NCBI RefSeq assembly: GCF_009908265.2
Contig: NZ_JAAATX020000017.1
Span: forward strand, 1 to 64,000
Reading direction: 5' to 3'
From: Paragemmobacter amnigenus
Lineage (GTDB): Bacteria > Pseudomonadota > Alphaproteobacteria > Rhodobacterales > Rhodobacteraceae
DNA: 64,000 nucleotides
The number at the start of each line of letters is the position of its first letter. The first letter of the stretch is position 1. The position numbers were made by a program, and so were the translations under genes. This document shows positions 25,444 through 34,052 of the stretch, piece by piece. The notes beneath the pieces are model-generated. The model was not told the DNA's origin, searched no databases, and saw only the letters and a list, made by a program, of their open reading frames with translations.

Positions 25444-27509
25444 CAGTCCCTCATGAAGTTCGGGGTGTAGGCCCGCCGTCTCCGGCGTGGCGTGGTCAGG
25501 GTTCCGGCCTTGGGTTGGGCCGGGTCTTGTTTGGCGATGTCGGTTGCGGTGGCCGTGGGCATGCGCGTTTCCACGCCCGCCTGCGCCTCGAGCCGCCGCC
25601 AGGTGGCGTCGTCCCACCGGTCGGCACCAAGGATCCACGCCGCGGCACGGGCATAGACCCGGCAGTCCAGCGCCTCGTTCCGCTCGCGCATCTTCTGCCA
25701 TTCCTGATGGGCATAGCCGCGCTTGTTGCGGATCGTGACCAGCTGCTCGGCCACCAGCTGTTTCAGCCATTCGGTGTCGGCCCAGCTTGGGATGTGCACG
25801 GTTCCTGGCGCATCGAGAACGCCCAGCGCGCGATCCTCGTCACTCGGCCGTTCGATCCGCAGGAACCGGTAGGTCTCCGTCTTGAAGGTCGCTGTCGCCA
25901 CCGACCAGAGCCGCGCGCCGCGGCGCAGGCGTTTCCCGCCGATCGTGGCATCGACATAGGTCGGGCCAGACACGGGTGCCGAACGGTTGAACCCTTCGAG
26001 GCCCTTCAGCGGCGCCACCTGTTCGAAGCCGACCTTGCGCGACCAGGCATAGACGGCCGCCGCCTCATAGCCGGTGTCGATGCCAAGCCGTGCCACGGTC
26101 ATGAAGGCGCCGTTGGCATGTTGCCACGACCGGCCGAGCAGCTCCGTCAACTTGTCCCAGGCGGCCGGATCGTCAGGCCCGCCGGGAATGACGATGTGAT
26201 CGACAAGCCAGCTTTCCATGCCCCGGCCCCAGGCCCAGATGTCGACCTCGATCCGGTCCTTCTGGACGTCGGCCCCGGCCGTCAGGAACAGCCCGGCCAT
26301 TGGCACGGTGCCGGGCTTCCAGGATTCCCGCCTATCTGCCAGCCGCTGCCAATCCGGCGCATCGCCGCTTTCGACCCATGTCTCGCCCAAGAGCGTGTTG
26401 CGCGCGGCGCGCAACGTCTCGTCCGACCCCTGGGCCGCCAGCCATTCCCGCGCCACGTCGGACCAGCTTTTCCACCCGAGCGGCGAATAGAGCGCCGAGA
26501 GGTGGAAGCCGATGGCCTTCGGATCCCTGGAAACCGCTGTCGGTCGCCATTCGCCGCGGGCTAGCATCTCGGTCTTGTGATGCTCGGCGATGGTACGTTC
26601 GCAGCCTTCGCAGTGATAGGCGGCGGTTTCCGGCTTTCCCTTCGCCCAGCGCAGTCGGTCGAACTGAAGCCATTGCATCGCCCCGCAATGCGGGCATGGG
26701 ACGAAGTAGCGCCTCTGGTCCGATGCCTCGAACTCGCGCTCGATCCGCGACAGCCCCCGGATCGTGGGCGTCGAGACCATGAACACCTTGCGCCGGTGCG
26801 AGAAGGTCGTGGTCCGCGCCTCGGCCAGCGTGACCGGATCGCCTTCCTCGTCGGCCGAGGCCGGATAGGCGTCGACCTCGTCAAGGAACACATAGCGCGC
26901 GGGCATCGACCGTAGGCCGGTGGCCGAATTAGCGCCGGTCAGCACCAGGATGCCGCCTGGGAATTCCTTCGACAGCATCGAGTTGCCCGCATCGCGGGAT
27001 CGGGCGGGGTTGACCCGTTCGCGCAGAGCCGGACTATCCGCGATCAGCGGATCAAGACGGCCCCGCGAGGTGCGCTTCGCCAGTTCCAGGCTCGGCAGCA
27101 CCGCCAGCATCGGCCCCGGCGCGTGGTGGATGACAAAGCCTATCCAGTTGTTCCCGGCCTCTGTCGCCCCCACCTGCGCGGCTTTCATGAAGGTGATGCG
27201 CTGCGCCGGATGGCCGGGCGATAGCGCATCCATGATCTCGCGCAGGTACGGCGCACGGGCCGTGCGATAGCGCCCCGGCTCGGCCGCGCCGCGCGAGGAC
27301 AGCCAGCGATGCTGATCCGCCCATTCCGAGACCGTCAGGTTCGGATCGGGCCGCATCCCCTGCCGCCAGACCCTCAGCAGGTCCTCGGCGCCGTCGAAGC
27401 CGAGGTCGAGACCTGCGGTCAGGTCGATTGGCGTCAGATCGTTTTCATCATCCTCATCATGCAAGCGAGACCCGGAGGTCGGCGAGGGCGTCGAGCTGTT
27501 CGCGGACAT
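25443..27509 (-). CDS. Terminase large subunit, lambda gpA family
   Basis: 688 residues. The ATPase has a Walker A variant KAAQVGATE near residue 110, a Walker B/hydrolysis segment YVFLDEVDAYPAS near 200, and the motif III-like FMVSTPTIRG. Between ATPase and nuclease is a zinc-finger-like CPHCG...CEGC typical of the gpA (GpA/TerL_ATPase-nuclease) group. The C-terminal half shows GVDVQKDRIEVDIWAWG-like nuclease core residues (AGADVQKDRIEVDIWAW). It cuts concatemeric phage DNA, presumably at cos, and pumps it into the prohead. It overlaps the small subunit by 53 bases. Confidence 0.94.
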   Translation of the reverse strand: MSANSSTPSPTSGSRLHDEDDENDLTPIDLTAGLDLGFDGAEDLLRVWRQGMRPDPNLTVSEWADQHRWLSSRGAAEPGRYRTARAPYLREIMDALSPGHPAQRITFMKAAQVGATEAGNNWIGFVIHHAPGPMLAVLPSLELAKRTSRGRLDPLIADSPALRERVNPARSRDAGNSMLSKEFPGGILVLTGANSATGLRSMPARYVFLDEVDAYPASADEEGDPVTLAEARTTTFSHRRKVFMVSTPTIRGLSRIEREFEASDQRRYFVPCPHCGAMQWLQFDRLRWAKGKPETAAYHCEGCERTIAEHHKTEMLARGEWRPTAVSRDPKAIGFHLSALYSPLGWKSWSDVAREWLAAQGSDETLRAARNTLLGETWVESGDAPDWQRLADRRESWKPGTVPMAGLFLTAGADVQKDRIEVDIWAWGRGMESWLVDHIVIPGGPDDPAAWDKLTELLGRSWQHANGAFMTVARLGIDTGYEAAAVYAWSRKVGFEQVAPLKGLEGFNRSAPVSGPTYVDATIGGKRLRRGARLWSVATATFKTETYRFLRIERPSDEDRALGVLDAPGTVHIPSWADTEWLKQLVAEQLVTIRNKRGYAHQEWQKMRERNEALDCRVYARAAAWILGADRWDDATWRRLEAQAGVETRMPTATATDIAKQDPAQPKAGTLTTPRRRRRAYTPNFMRD

Positions 27510-27993
27510 GGGCTTCCAGCACCCTCTGCATGATCGCGGTCTCGATCGTCACCGATGCCCCGGGTTGCCGTTCCACCTCCGCCATGATCTGCGCCGCCAT
27601 CAGTGCGGCCACCCGTCCGGGCCAGGTCACCCAGACATCCCGCGCCTCGCGCGCCAGGCGAAATACCAGCGTTTCCGCCCGCGCGCGGTCGACCATCGTG
27701 CCCTTCTTTTTCTGGACGGCCAGCTGGCGTTCTTGCGCCGCATAGACCGTGAGCGCCGTTCGGGCCTTGATGTAGGAAGTCGTCTCGCCAGGGCTGCTGG
27801 ACAATCCGTCACCGCCCAAAGATCGGCGCTGCTGGTCGGGGTCCGTCATCTCGGCCCGCCGCACATCCGAGGCCGCGGCGTTGATCGATCCGTCGTCATG
27901 GACCACCAACCGCCCGTTCTTGCGCGCCTTCTGCACCCCGCCGCGGGACAGGCCGGAATGCGCCGCATACTCGCGTTCGCTCATACCTTTCAT
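27457..27993 (-). CDS. Terminase small subunit-like DNA-binding protein
   Basis: 178 residues. The N-terminus (MSEREYAAHSGLSRGGVQKARKNGRLVVHDDGSINAAASD) is a winged helix-turn-helix like lambda Nu1 and other TerS proteins, followed by a helical oligomerisation region (YIKARTALTVYAAQERQLAVQKKKGTMVDRARAETLVFRLAREARD) that matches the usual small subunit pattern. It precedes the large subunit and should bind the packaging site. Start is 27993 or the ATG nine bases downstream; neither has an ideal ribosome site. Confidence 0.82.
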   Translation of the reverse strand: MKGMSEREYAAHSGLSRGGVQKARKNGRLVVHDDGSINAAASDVRRAEMTDPDQQRRSLGGDGLSSSPGETTSYIKARTALTVYAAQERQLAVQKKKGTMVDRARAETLVFRLAREARDVWVTWPGRVAALMAAQIMAEVERQPGASVTIETAIMQRVLEAHVREQLDALADLRVSLA

Positions 27994-28005
27994 AGCGCAA
28001 ATAAT

Positions 28006-28046
28006 CCAATCAAGCCAATGATATCGCTTGGTATTCAGTTGATTGG
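28006..28046. promoter_or_regulatory. Nested dyad symmetry between TerS and the divergent early genes
   Basis: CCAATCAA (28006-28013) pairs with TTGATTGG (28039-28046) and, inside it, CCAA (28015-28018) with TTGG (28028-28031), with GATATC at the centre. It lies in the AT-rich gap between the leftward terminase genes and rightward early genes. This is the usual location of a promoter operator or the cos/TerS-binding region. Confidence 0.5.
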
Positions 28047-28109
28047 AGGGCGCGACAGAGCGAGTCTGATCGTAAGGAAACGATGCAACTCACCAAAGGA
28101 TGCCCCGCC

Positions 28110-28337
28110 ATGACCCGCCGCACCGCCCGGCCGAACGACAAAGCCCTCGACGCCTTCATCGCTGCCAAGGCCGAGATCGACATCATGCTGGAGCGCCTGA
28201 AGGCCCTGAGCGATGACCATTTCGAGACCCACCCCGACGAGATCAACTGGGGCAATGTCGGCACCCTGAAGCACTACGCGGGCCTGCTACGCCAGATCAC
28301 CGACAGCGCTTTCAAGGAAGGCGAACACGCCGACTGA
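28110..28337 (+). CDS. Small unknown phage protein
   Basis: 75 residues, start MTRRTARPNDKALDAFIAAKAE, with AAAGGA nine bases upstream. Helical, acidic, with no motif I recognise (DEINWGNVGTLKHYAGLLRQITDSAF). Such short helical proteins commonly precede the terminase genes in rhodobacterial phages. It is rightward, divergent from TerS. Upstream in-frame ATG at 28083 would lengthen it by nine residues but lies outside the ribosome site. Confidence 0.65.
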   Translation: MTRRTARPNDKALDAFIAAKAEIDIMLERLKALSDDHFETHPDEINWGNVGTLKHYAGLLRQITDSAFKEGEHAD

Positions 28338-28432
28338 CGCGCCCACCCGGCGCAACGGCCGCCCCGTCCGACGACGGGGCTTGCCTCCGTAGACGGCGCG
28401 CACACCGCGCGCCACAGCGCCCGGAGGCCCCG

Positions 28433-28993
28433 ATGACCACCCCGTCCGACACTCAATCCCTGATCCTGTCCCGCGCCGCGAACCGGCCCGGCAACCTCGC
28501 CCTGCCGCTGCCCGAAGGGCTGGTCGGCGCCGCCGCCAAGATGGTCGTCGGCAAGATGATCGCCCGCGGCTGGCTCGAAGAGGTCGAGGCGAACCTGCGC
28601 CGCAATGAGCCGATGTGGCGCGAGACCGGCGACGGCCACGGCACCACGCTGATCGCGACAGAGGCCGGGCTGGAGGCCGTCGGGATCGAGCCGCTGGCGG
28701 CCAGCGCCGTCACCAGTGCGCGGAAGGCGAAGGCAAAGGCGGCACCCGCGGAATCGCCTGACGACACCGCCACCGCGAAACCCGTCGCCATCCGCGCAGG
28801 CACCAAGCAGGCCCAGATCATCGCCATGCTCCAGCGTCCCGAGGGGGCATCCATCGCCGAGATCGTCGCAGCGACGTCTTGGCAAGCTCACACCGCGAGA
28901 GGGGCCATTTCCGGGGCGCTGAAGAAGAAACTCGGCCTGCCGATTACCGCCGAGAAGGTCGAGGGCAGGGGGACCGTGTATCGGCTCCCCTGA
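28433..28993 (+). CDS. DUF3489-type phage protein with winged-helix C-terminus
   Basis: 186 residues. An N-terminal helical domain (LSRAANRPGNLALPLPEGLVGAAAKMVVGKMIARGWLEEVEAN) looks like a winged-helix/MarR-type start, a lysine/alanine linker follows, and the C-terminal 70 residues (GTKQAQIIAMLQRPEGASIAEIVAATSWQAHTARGAISGALKKKLGLPI) fit DUF3489, a small winged-helix domain common in alphaproteobacterial prophages. Such tandem HTH proteins are probably DNA-binding regulators. It is transcribed rightward, 95 bases after the smaller gene, with which it likely forms an operon. Confidence 0.8.
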   Translation: MTTPSDTQSLILSRAANRPGNLALPLPEGLVGAAAKMVVGKMIARGWLEEVEANLRRNEPMWRETGDGHGTTLIATEAGLEAVGIEPLAASAVTSARKAKAKAAPAESPDDTATAKPVAIRAGTKQAQIIAMLQRPEGASIAEIVAATSWQAHTARGAISGALKKKLGLPITAEKVEGRGTVYRLP

Positions 28994-29039
28994 CTGCGGT
29001 TGGAGTTTCGAATGGATCGAACGCGATTGGATTTCTTGA

Positions 29040-30218
29040 TTATTTCAAAGGTCGATAGAGCGAAAAAGAGGCCCGCCCATCAGCTTGGATATTTGGAACG
29101 AGATGAAAGTCATTCAGACTGTTGTGAAGGCCGCACAAAGCTGAGAACTCGGTTTCAGAAAGTGTAAAAATCGCTTGTGTCGTGATTCCGTTAAGTGAAC
29201 CCGAGCAGGCCTCGATCACAATCTTCATGGGCCAAGACGGGTCGAAGCAACCTCGCAGGAAGTTATCTCCAAGCTCCTTGAACTTTTTAGCTATTCTGTC
29301 TGTAGTCAGGAACTTTGCTAGATCTGCATGGAAGGTCCGAATGCCAAAATCGCGAGCGCGATCATGTAGCGGCATGAAATCTTGATCCGAAGAAACTACG
29401 CAAACTGAATCCGCCTCGTAGTTATAGAGTGCGTCCATGGCTCGAATGACTATTCGAGTGTCGACCTCCTTCTCGTCAAAGAACATCAATCCTTTTGGCC
29501 CAACATAGTAATTGAAGAAGCCTTGCTCTGACTTGGAATACTCCGGATTCGCCTTCAATTTCTCTACAAAGTCGTCGTACGCAGAGTAATCGCGTTCAAA
29601 AAGATGATTCGCTAAGACGCCCGTCTCAGCTTTCTTCAACTGCTGCATCGCCAATGTGCTGCCCGCCTTCGCCTCCTTACGCAGTTGCCACTCAATTTGA
29701 TCGAGCGGTGCGGGGGCGTAAAAGATCTCGAACTGTGGGATGAACTTCACATAGGTCGATTTTGGTTGCAGTGGTATTGACCCGCCGGGCTCCGCTTGCC
29801 CGATGCTCTGCAAGACGCTTTCGAAGTCCTTGAATGGTCCGTCTGTGGACTGAAGGATGCGCTGCTTAATGCGGTCGAATACATCAAGAATTTGAAAAGT
29901 AGCAAAGCGGCTGAGAACAAGCCCACCTTCGATAGGGAATTCCTGGCTGCGGAGCCATTTATGGAGCCCGAGGTACATGCCCTGAAGATCAACCAGAACC
30001 AGCACTCTGTGAGTCTCAAGCTTGGCGCCCACATGCTTGATCGCCTGTTCCGCGAATACTTCCTGTGCCGCGCGATGTTTTGTCCAGTTTTCCGGTGTAA
30101 TTTTCTCAGCCGGAAAGTCCATCCGCTCTGGGTTTCGGTCGCCAAAATTGCCAATCATCGCGTCATCCGGTCTTTCTTCTTCTTGCCCATAGCTCGCCCT
30201 GATGAGATCAACCGGCAT
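29040..30218 (-). CDS. NYN (PIN-like) domain protein, putative RNase
   Basis: 392 residues, start MPVDLIRASYGQ. NYN/LabA-type elements: RVLVLVDLQGMYLGL (acidic residue about 77), later KEVDTRIVIRAMDALYNY and VCVVSSDQDFMPLHDRARDFGIRTF. These carry the conserved aspartates of NYN nucleases that degrade RNA or modify tRNA. The middle has long helical sequence not in small NYN proteins, so it is a larger variant. The gene is AT-richer than the phage structural genes and is isolated, with about 46 bases from DUF3489 and no strong ribosome site at 30218 (an internal ATG at 30161 is possible). Probably accessory or defence cargo. Confidence 0.7.
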   Translation of the reverse strand: MPVDLIRASYGQEEERPDDAMIGNFGDRNPERMDFPAEKITPENWTKHRAAQEVFAEQAIKHVGAKLETHRVLVLVDLQGMYLGLHKWLRSQEFPIEGGLVLSRFATFQILDVFDRIKQRILQSTDGPFKDFESVLQSIGQAEPGGSIPLQPKSTYVKFIPQFEIFYAPAPLDQIEWQLRKEAKAGSTLAMQQLKKAETGVLANHLFERDYSAYDDFVEKLKANPEYSKSEQGFFNYYVGPKGLMFFDEKEVDTRIVIRAMDALYNYEADSVCVVSSDQDFMPLHDRARDFGIRTFHADLAKFLTTDRIAKKFKELGDNFLRGCFDPSWPMKIVIEACSGSLNGITTQAIFTLSETEFSALCGLHNSLNDFHLVPNIQADGRASFSLYRPLK

Positions 30219-30334
30219 CTTGGCGCATGGGATTCGTAAGATCAACGAACGCAAGCACTTTTCCGTTGATCTTGATACCGATGAGTTGCTCAACAACAGG
30301 GATAGGGAAAGCGTGCGGCTCATGCGCCACTAGT

Positions 30335-31663
30335 TCAGCTGACCACAATCTCGGCCTTCCGCCCCGTCGCCATCTCCCACCGCCGCACCGCGACGTCACA
30401 ATAGACCGGGTCCAGTTCCACCGCGCAGCAGCGCCGCCCGGTGCGTTCCGCGGCGATCAATTGGGTTCCGGAGCCGCAGAAAGGTTCGAAAACCAGGTCG
30501 CCGGGATCGGAGAAGGCCTCCAGCACGGCCTCGACCAGCGCCACGGGGAACACGGCCGGGTGCGATCCGGCGGCGCCCAGCCCGCCCTTGTGGCGCATGA
30601 TACGGAAGACGCTGTCCGGGATGCGGTGGCTCTGGATCGCGTTGCCGGTGCCGGTCTTGCGATGAACCGTGCCGTCCGCCCCGCGCAGGCCACCACCGCC
30701 CAGCGTTTCGCCCGCGTGCTTGCTTTCGACCGTCTTGTTCGGCTTTCGCGGGTGGCGGTTGAAGTGGAAGATGAACTCGTGCGACGGCGCCAGGCGGCCG
30801 TTCCAGTCACCGGGCAGGCCGGGCCCCTGGTCCCAGATGTACCAGCCGAAGCGCCGCCAGCCCTGCGCGCGCATCCAGTCAACCCAGCGCTCCCAATAGG
30901 GGAGCCATTCACCGTCGCGGTGGACGAGGCCGAGGTTCACCAGCAGCTGGGCATCGGCAGTGACCGGCGCTGCGGCAAGTATGCCCTGCATCAGTGCATC
31001 CCAATCGCCGACCTTTTCCTTAGCCGCGCCATAGTCGCGCTGCTGCGCGTAGGGCGGTGAGGTGAACAGAAGCGAGGCCTGCGCGCCATCCATCAGCCGC
31101 GCCACCACACCCGGGTCGGTCGCATCGCCGCATATCAGCCGGTGATCGCCCAGCGCCCAGATATCGCCGGGGCGGGTGATCGGGTCAGCCGGAGCGTCAG
31201 GGATGGTGTCGGCGGTGTCATCGTCGATGGACGTACGGTCGTCGGTATCGTGCAGCAGCGCGTCCAGTTCGTCCTCGGGGATGCCGATCAGCCCGAGGTC
31301 GAAATCCTCGGCCAGCAGCCCACGCAGTTCCTCGAGGAGGAGCGACTCGTCCCACCCGCCCAGTTCGGTCAGTTTGTTGTCGGCGATGCGATAGGCGCGC
31401 CGCTGTGCCTCGGTCAGATGGCCGAGCACGATCACCGGCGCCTCGGCCAGCCCTAGCTTGGCCGCGGCCAGGACCCGGCCATGGCCTGCGATCAGCTCGC
31501 CGTCGCCTGCGACGAGGCAAGGGACGGTCCAGCCGAATTCGGCCATGCTGGCGGCAATCTTTGCCACTTGATCGGCATCGTGGGTCTTGGCGTTGCGGGC
31601 ATAGGGACGGAGGCGGGACAGCGGCCAATGTTCGATCCGGCCGGGCAGGAGGGGCGCGGTCAT
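30335..31663 (-). CDS. ParB-N domain fused to beta-class DNA methyltransferase (TSPPY)
   Basis: 442 residues. Residues about 8-110 are a ParB/Srx-like nuclease fold (VPCLVAGDGELIAGHGRVLAAAKLG). Residues about 165-440 are a methyltransferase with motif IV TSPPY before motif I (VFEPFCGSGTQLIAAERTGRRCCAVELDP), the beta-class order. SPPY is usual for N4-cytosine methylation, although the group also contains N6-adenine enzymes. The start overlaps the next gene upstream by four bases. Such fusions are common in alphaproteobacterial prophages, probably to protect phage DNA from host restriction. Confidence 0.85.
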   Translation of the reverse strand: MTAPLLPGRIEHWPLSRLRPYARNAKTHDADQVAKIAASMAEFGWTVPCLVAGDGELIAGHGRVLAAAKLGLAEAPVIVLGHLTEAQRRAYRIADNKLTELGGWDESLLLEELRGLLAEDFDLGLIGIPEDELDALLHDTDDRTSIDDDTADTIPDAPADPITRPGDIWALGDHRLICGDATDPGVVARLMDGAQASLLFTSPPYAQQRDYGAAKEKVGDWDALMQGILAAAPVTADAQLLVNLGLVHRDGEWLPYWERWVDWMRAQGWRRFGWYIWDQGPGLPGDWNGRLAPSHEFIFHFNRHPRKPNKTVESKHAGETLGGGGLRGADGTVHRKTGTGNAIQSHRIPDSVFRIMRHKGGLGAAGSHPAVFPVALVEAVLEAFSDPGDLVFEPFCGSGTQLIAAERTGRRCCAVELDPVYCDVAVRRWEMATGRKAEIVVS

Positions 31664-32922
31664 GCTGCGAGCCGCTTCGCCTTCAGCGCGGCGAAACTCT
31701 CGCCGGTTTCCGTCAGCACCGCCTCCTGGCCGGTGAAGGACTGCCAGCGCTCGATGGCGACATCGACATAGGCCGGGTTCAACTCGACTCCGAGGCAGAT
31801 CCGGCCCGTGGTTTCCGCCGCGATCAGGGTGGTGCCGGATCCCATGAATGGTTCATAGACCGCCTGACCTGGGCTGGAATTGTTCAGGATCGGCCGTCGC
31901 ATGCATTCGACCGGCTTCTGGGTGCCGTGCACGGTGTCGGCGTCCTGATCCCGGTTGGCGATCTGCCACAGCGTGGTCTGCTTGCGGTCCCCGGCCCAGT
32001 GCCCCTTGCCCTTGGCGCGCACCGCATACCAGCAGGGTTCGTGCTGCCAGTGGTAGTCGCCGCGGCTGAGAACCAGGCGGTCCTTCGCCCAGATGATCTG
32101 CGACCGGATGGCGAAGCCCGCGGCCGCCAGGCTATCGGCAACGGTCGCCGCATGCAGGGCACCGTGCCAGACATAGGCAACGTCGCCGGGGAATAGCGCC
32201 CATGCCTCGCGCCAGTCGGCACGGTCGTCGTTCAGCACCTTGCCGGTGCGTTTCGTCTTCGCGGCCCCGGCGGCATTGCGCCAGGAGGGATCGTATTCGA
32301 CGCCATAGGGCGGGTCGGTGACCATCAGCAGGGGGCGCACATCACCGAGCAGCCGCCCCACGACATCGGCCGCGGTGCTGTCGCCGCAGATCAGCCGATG
32401 CGCGCCCAGCTGCCAAACGTCGCCCAGCACGGACACCGGTGTGACCGTCAATTCCGGAACGTCGTCCTCGCCCTCGACCGGACCATCGCCGCCCAGCGCC
32501 TCCGGATCCCGCAGCAGTGCTTCGAGGTCATCATCGCTGATGCCGAGCAGGGTCAGGTCGAAATCCTCGGCCAACAGCCCCGCGATCTCGTCGCGCAGCA
32601 GGGCCTCGTCCCATTCGCCCAGCTCCGTCAGCTTGTTGTCGGCGATGCGGTAGGCCCGGCGTTCCGCCTCGTCGAGATGGCTGAGCCGGATCACCGGCAC
32701 TTCCGTCAGGCCGAGCATGGTCGCAGCCAGCACCCGGCCATGGCCCGCGATCAGTTCGCCGTCGTCGGCCACCATGCAAGGCACGGTCCAGCCGAACTTG
32801 GCCATGCTGGCGGCGATCTTCGCCACCTGATCGTCGCCATGCATCTTGGCATTGCGGGCATAGGGGCGCAGCCGGGCAATCGGCCAGGACTCTACCTGGC
32901 TCGGCGCGAAGACGAGGTCCAT
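31660..32922 (-). CDS. ParB-N domain fused to beta-class DNA methyltransferase (TDPPY)
   Basis: 420 residues, paralogous to the next gene. N-terminal ParB-N (VPCMVADDGELIAGHGRVLAATMLG), then methyltransferase with TDPPYG, a target-recognition region, and YEPFMGSGTTLIAAETTGRICLGVELNP. DPPY is typical of N6-adenine (CcrM-like) beta methylases, so the pair may differ in specificity. Both N-terminal domains share close sequence (ARNAK..H..DQVAKIAASMA.FGWTVPC). The ATG at 32922 precedes a repeat-rich gap. Likely DNA modification of phage DNA. Confidence 0.85.
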   Translation of the reverse strand: MDLVFAPSQVESWPIARLRPYARNAKMHGDDQVAKIAASMAKFGWTVPCMVADDGELIAGHGRVLAATMLGLTEVPVIRLSHLDEAERRAYRIADNKLTELGEWDEALLRDEIAGLLAEDFDLTLLGISDDDLEALLRDPEALGGDGPVEGEDDVPELTVTPVSVLGDVWQLGAHRLICGDSTAADVVGRLLGDVRPLLMVTDPPYGVEYDPSWRNAAGAAKTKRTGKVLNDDRADWREAWALFPGDVAYVWHGALHAATVADSLAAAGFAIRSQIIWAKDRLVLSRGDYHWQHEPCWYAVRAKGKGHWAGDRKQTTLWQIANRDQDADTVHGTQKPVECMRRPILNNSSPGQAVYEPFMGSGTTLIAAETTGRICLGVELNPAYVDVAIERWQSFTGQEAVLTETGESFAALKAKRLAA

Positions 32923-33599
32923 GGGATGGGGCTCGGGATGTGGGGGAGGGGAAACGAAAAGCGCCCGAAAGGGGGTTCCTCCGGGCGCAATTCTTCGATG
33001 ATCAAGGGGTAGGTCAATGGGGGCAGGTCTGTCAACCCGAAAAGTGAAGCGGTTTCAACAGCTTCTGATGAATTGGCTTTCCGGGGTGGCTTCCCGCCAC
33101 CCGGCTTCCCCAGAGGTGGCTTCCCTGGCTTCCCGCCGGGAATCCACCCCGGCCAGATCGTGATTCCGCAAGCCGCTGATCTGACTCAGGAATTCCGGCA
33201 TCAGCGCGCAAGGTGGCTTCCGCCTGGCTTCCCCGGTGAAAATGCCTCACGCAAGCGAACCGCCGCGCTGCGCCCCCCCGTATACGAAGGGGCTCTGGGA
33301 GGAACCATGCCGGGGGGGCGAGCCGAAGAACACATGAAGTAAGCGTTCGCCCGCCCGGTGGGATCAAGAGGAAGTGGGTTCAAGTGATGTGCCGGCTGCC
33401 GATCATCTTGACGTATTTCATGCCTGACCGCGATCGTTCGTTGCTCTACCACTCATGGCCCTGAGTCATGCTGTGACCGCTCAGATGTCTACCGCTGCTG
33501 TTTTGGGCGGGGTTAGACGCGGAACTCTAGGACTTGGTGGTCGATTTTGCTGGACGACCGCATTAGCATTCCAAGATCTAAAGCAGTCAAACAGACATC
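32923..33599. other. Gap with GGCTTCC short repeats; no confident gene
   Basis: About 680 bases between the methylases and a rightward ORF. From 33075 to 33232 it carries seven copies of GGCTT(T)CC (33075, 33088, 33103, 33118, 33127, 33215, 33226) in G/C-rich flanks, mostly 9-15 bases apart. Several overlapping open frames exist on both strands (one encodes a glycine/proline/phenylalanine repeat), none with a convincing start or homologue-like pattern. It might be a non-coding control or structured region, perhaps DNA looping or an antitermination site. Confidence 0.6.
33075..33232. repeat. Seven short GGCTTYCC repeats
   Basis: Copies begin at 33075 (GGCTTTCC), 33088, 33103, 33118, 33127, 33215 and 33226, several preceded by GGT or CC. 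Four start-to-start spacings are 13, 15, 15 and 9 bases, so copies lie on various faces of the helix. A DNA-level purpose is suggested because the copies fall in different reading frames of any one open frame. Confidence 0.6.
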
Positions 33600-34013
33600 A
33601 TGCCGCCTCAGCTCATCAGTTTTCAGCAGGTCCGTGGGTCATGGATCGCCATGGCTGCCACTGACCGTGATGCCAAGCTCGTGGGCCACACTCGTCTGCC
33701 CGTCATCAGGGATTTCGAAAACGGGGATTTCGCCTGGTCGCGAGTGGGAGTGGTGGTGCGCGTGACGCCTGAAACTTCCAAGGACCAGAAGTCGCCAAGC
33801 TGGTGGATGCTCGACCGTAACACCGAATGGCGTTCACTTCTTGAAGCGGCAACGCCCACGCTGATCCGCAAAGGAACAGGCAGCGATAGCGGCTTCGGTG
33901 ACAACTCGGTGGGTCGGAAAATCGGGCTGTTCGTGCCTGCGCTCGTCACTATCACGCCCGCGTTGCTGGAGCTGCGCTTCGAAACACGGCTGCCATTTGT
34001 TCTGAGCCAGTGA
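33600..34013 (+). CDS. Hypothetical protein
   Basis: 137 residues. The second half looks protein-like (PSWWMLDRNTEWRSLLEAATPTLIRKG, DNSVGRKIGLFVPALVTITPALLELRFETRLPFVLSQ), with alternating hydrophobic strands and helices, but I do not recognise it and no ribosome-binding site is visible before the ATG at 33600. It may be the surviving part of a longer gene. It lies between two leftward transcripts, alone on the plus strand, in the accessory part of the prophage. Confidence 0.45.
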   Translation: MPPQLISFQQVRGSWIAMAATDRDAKLVGHTRLPVIRDFENGDFAWSRVGVVVRVTPETSKDQKSPSWWMLDRNTEWRSLLEAATPTLIRKGTGSDSGFGDNSVGRKIGLFVPALVTITPALLELRFETRLPFVLSQ

Positions 34014-34052
34014 GGCCAAACAGCGGTAGTGGTTGTAAGCGCAGGTCGCAGT

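Noticed and set aside
33032-33452. Leftward frames of 83 and 111 codons across the GGCTTCC repeats
   Set aside because: Mixed-frame, proline-rich, no good start; repeats appear in several frames, so coding is not supported.
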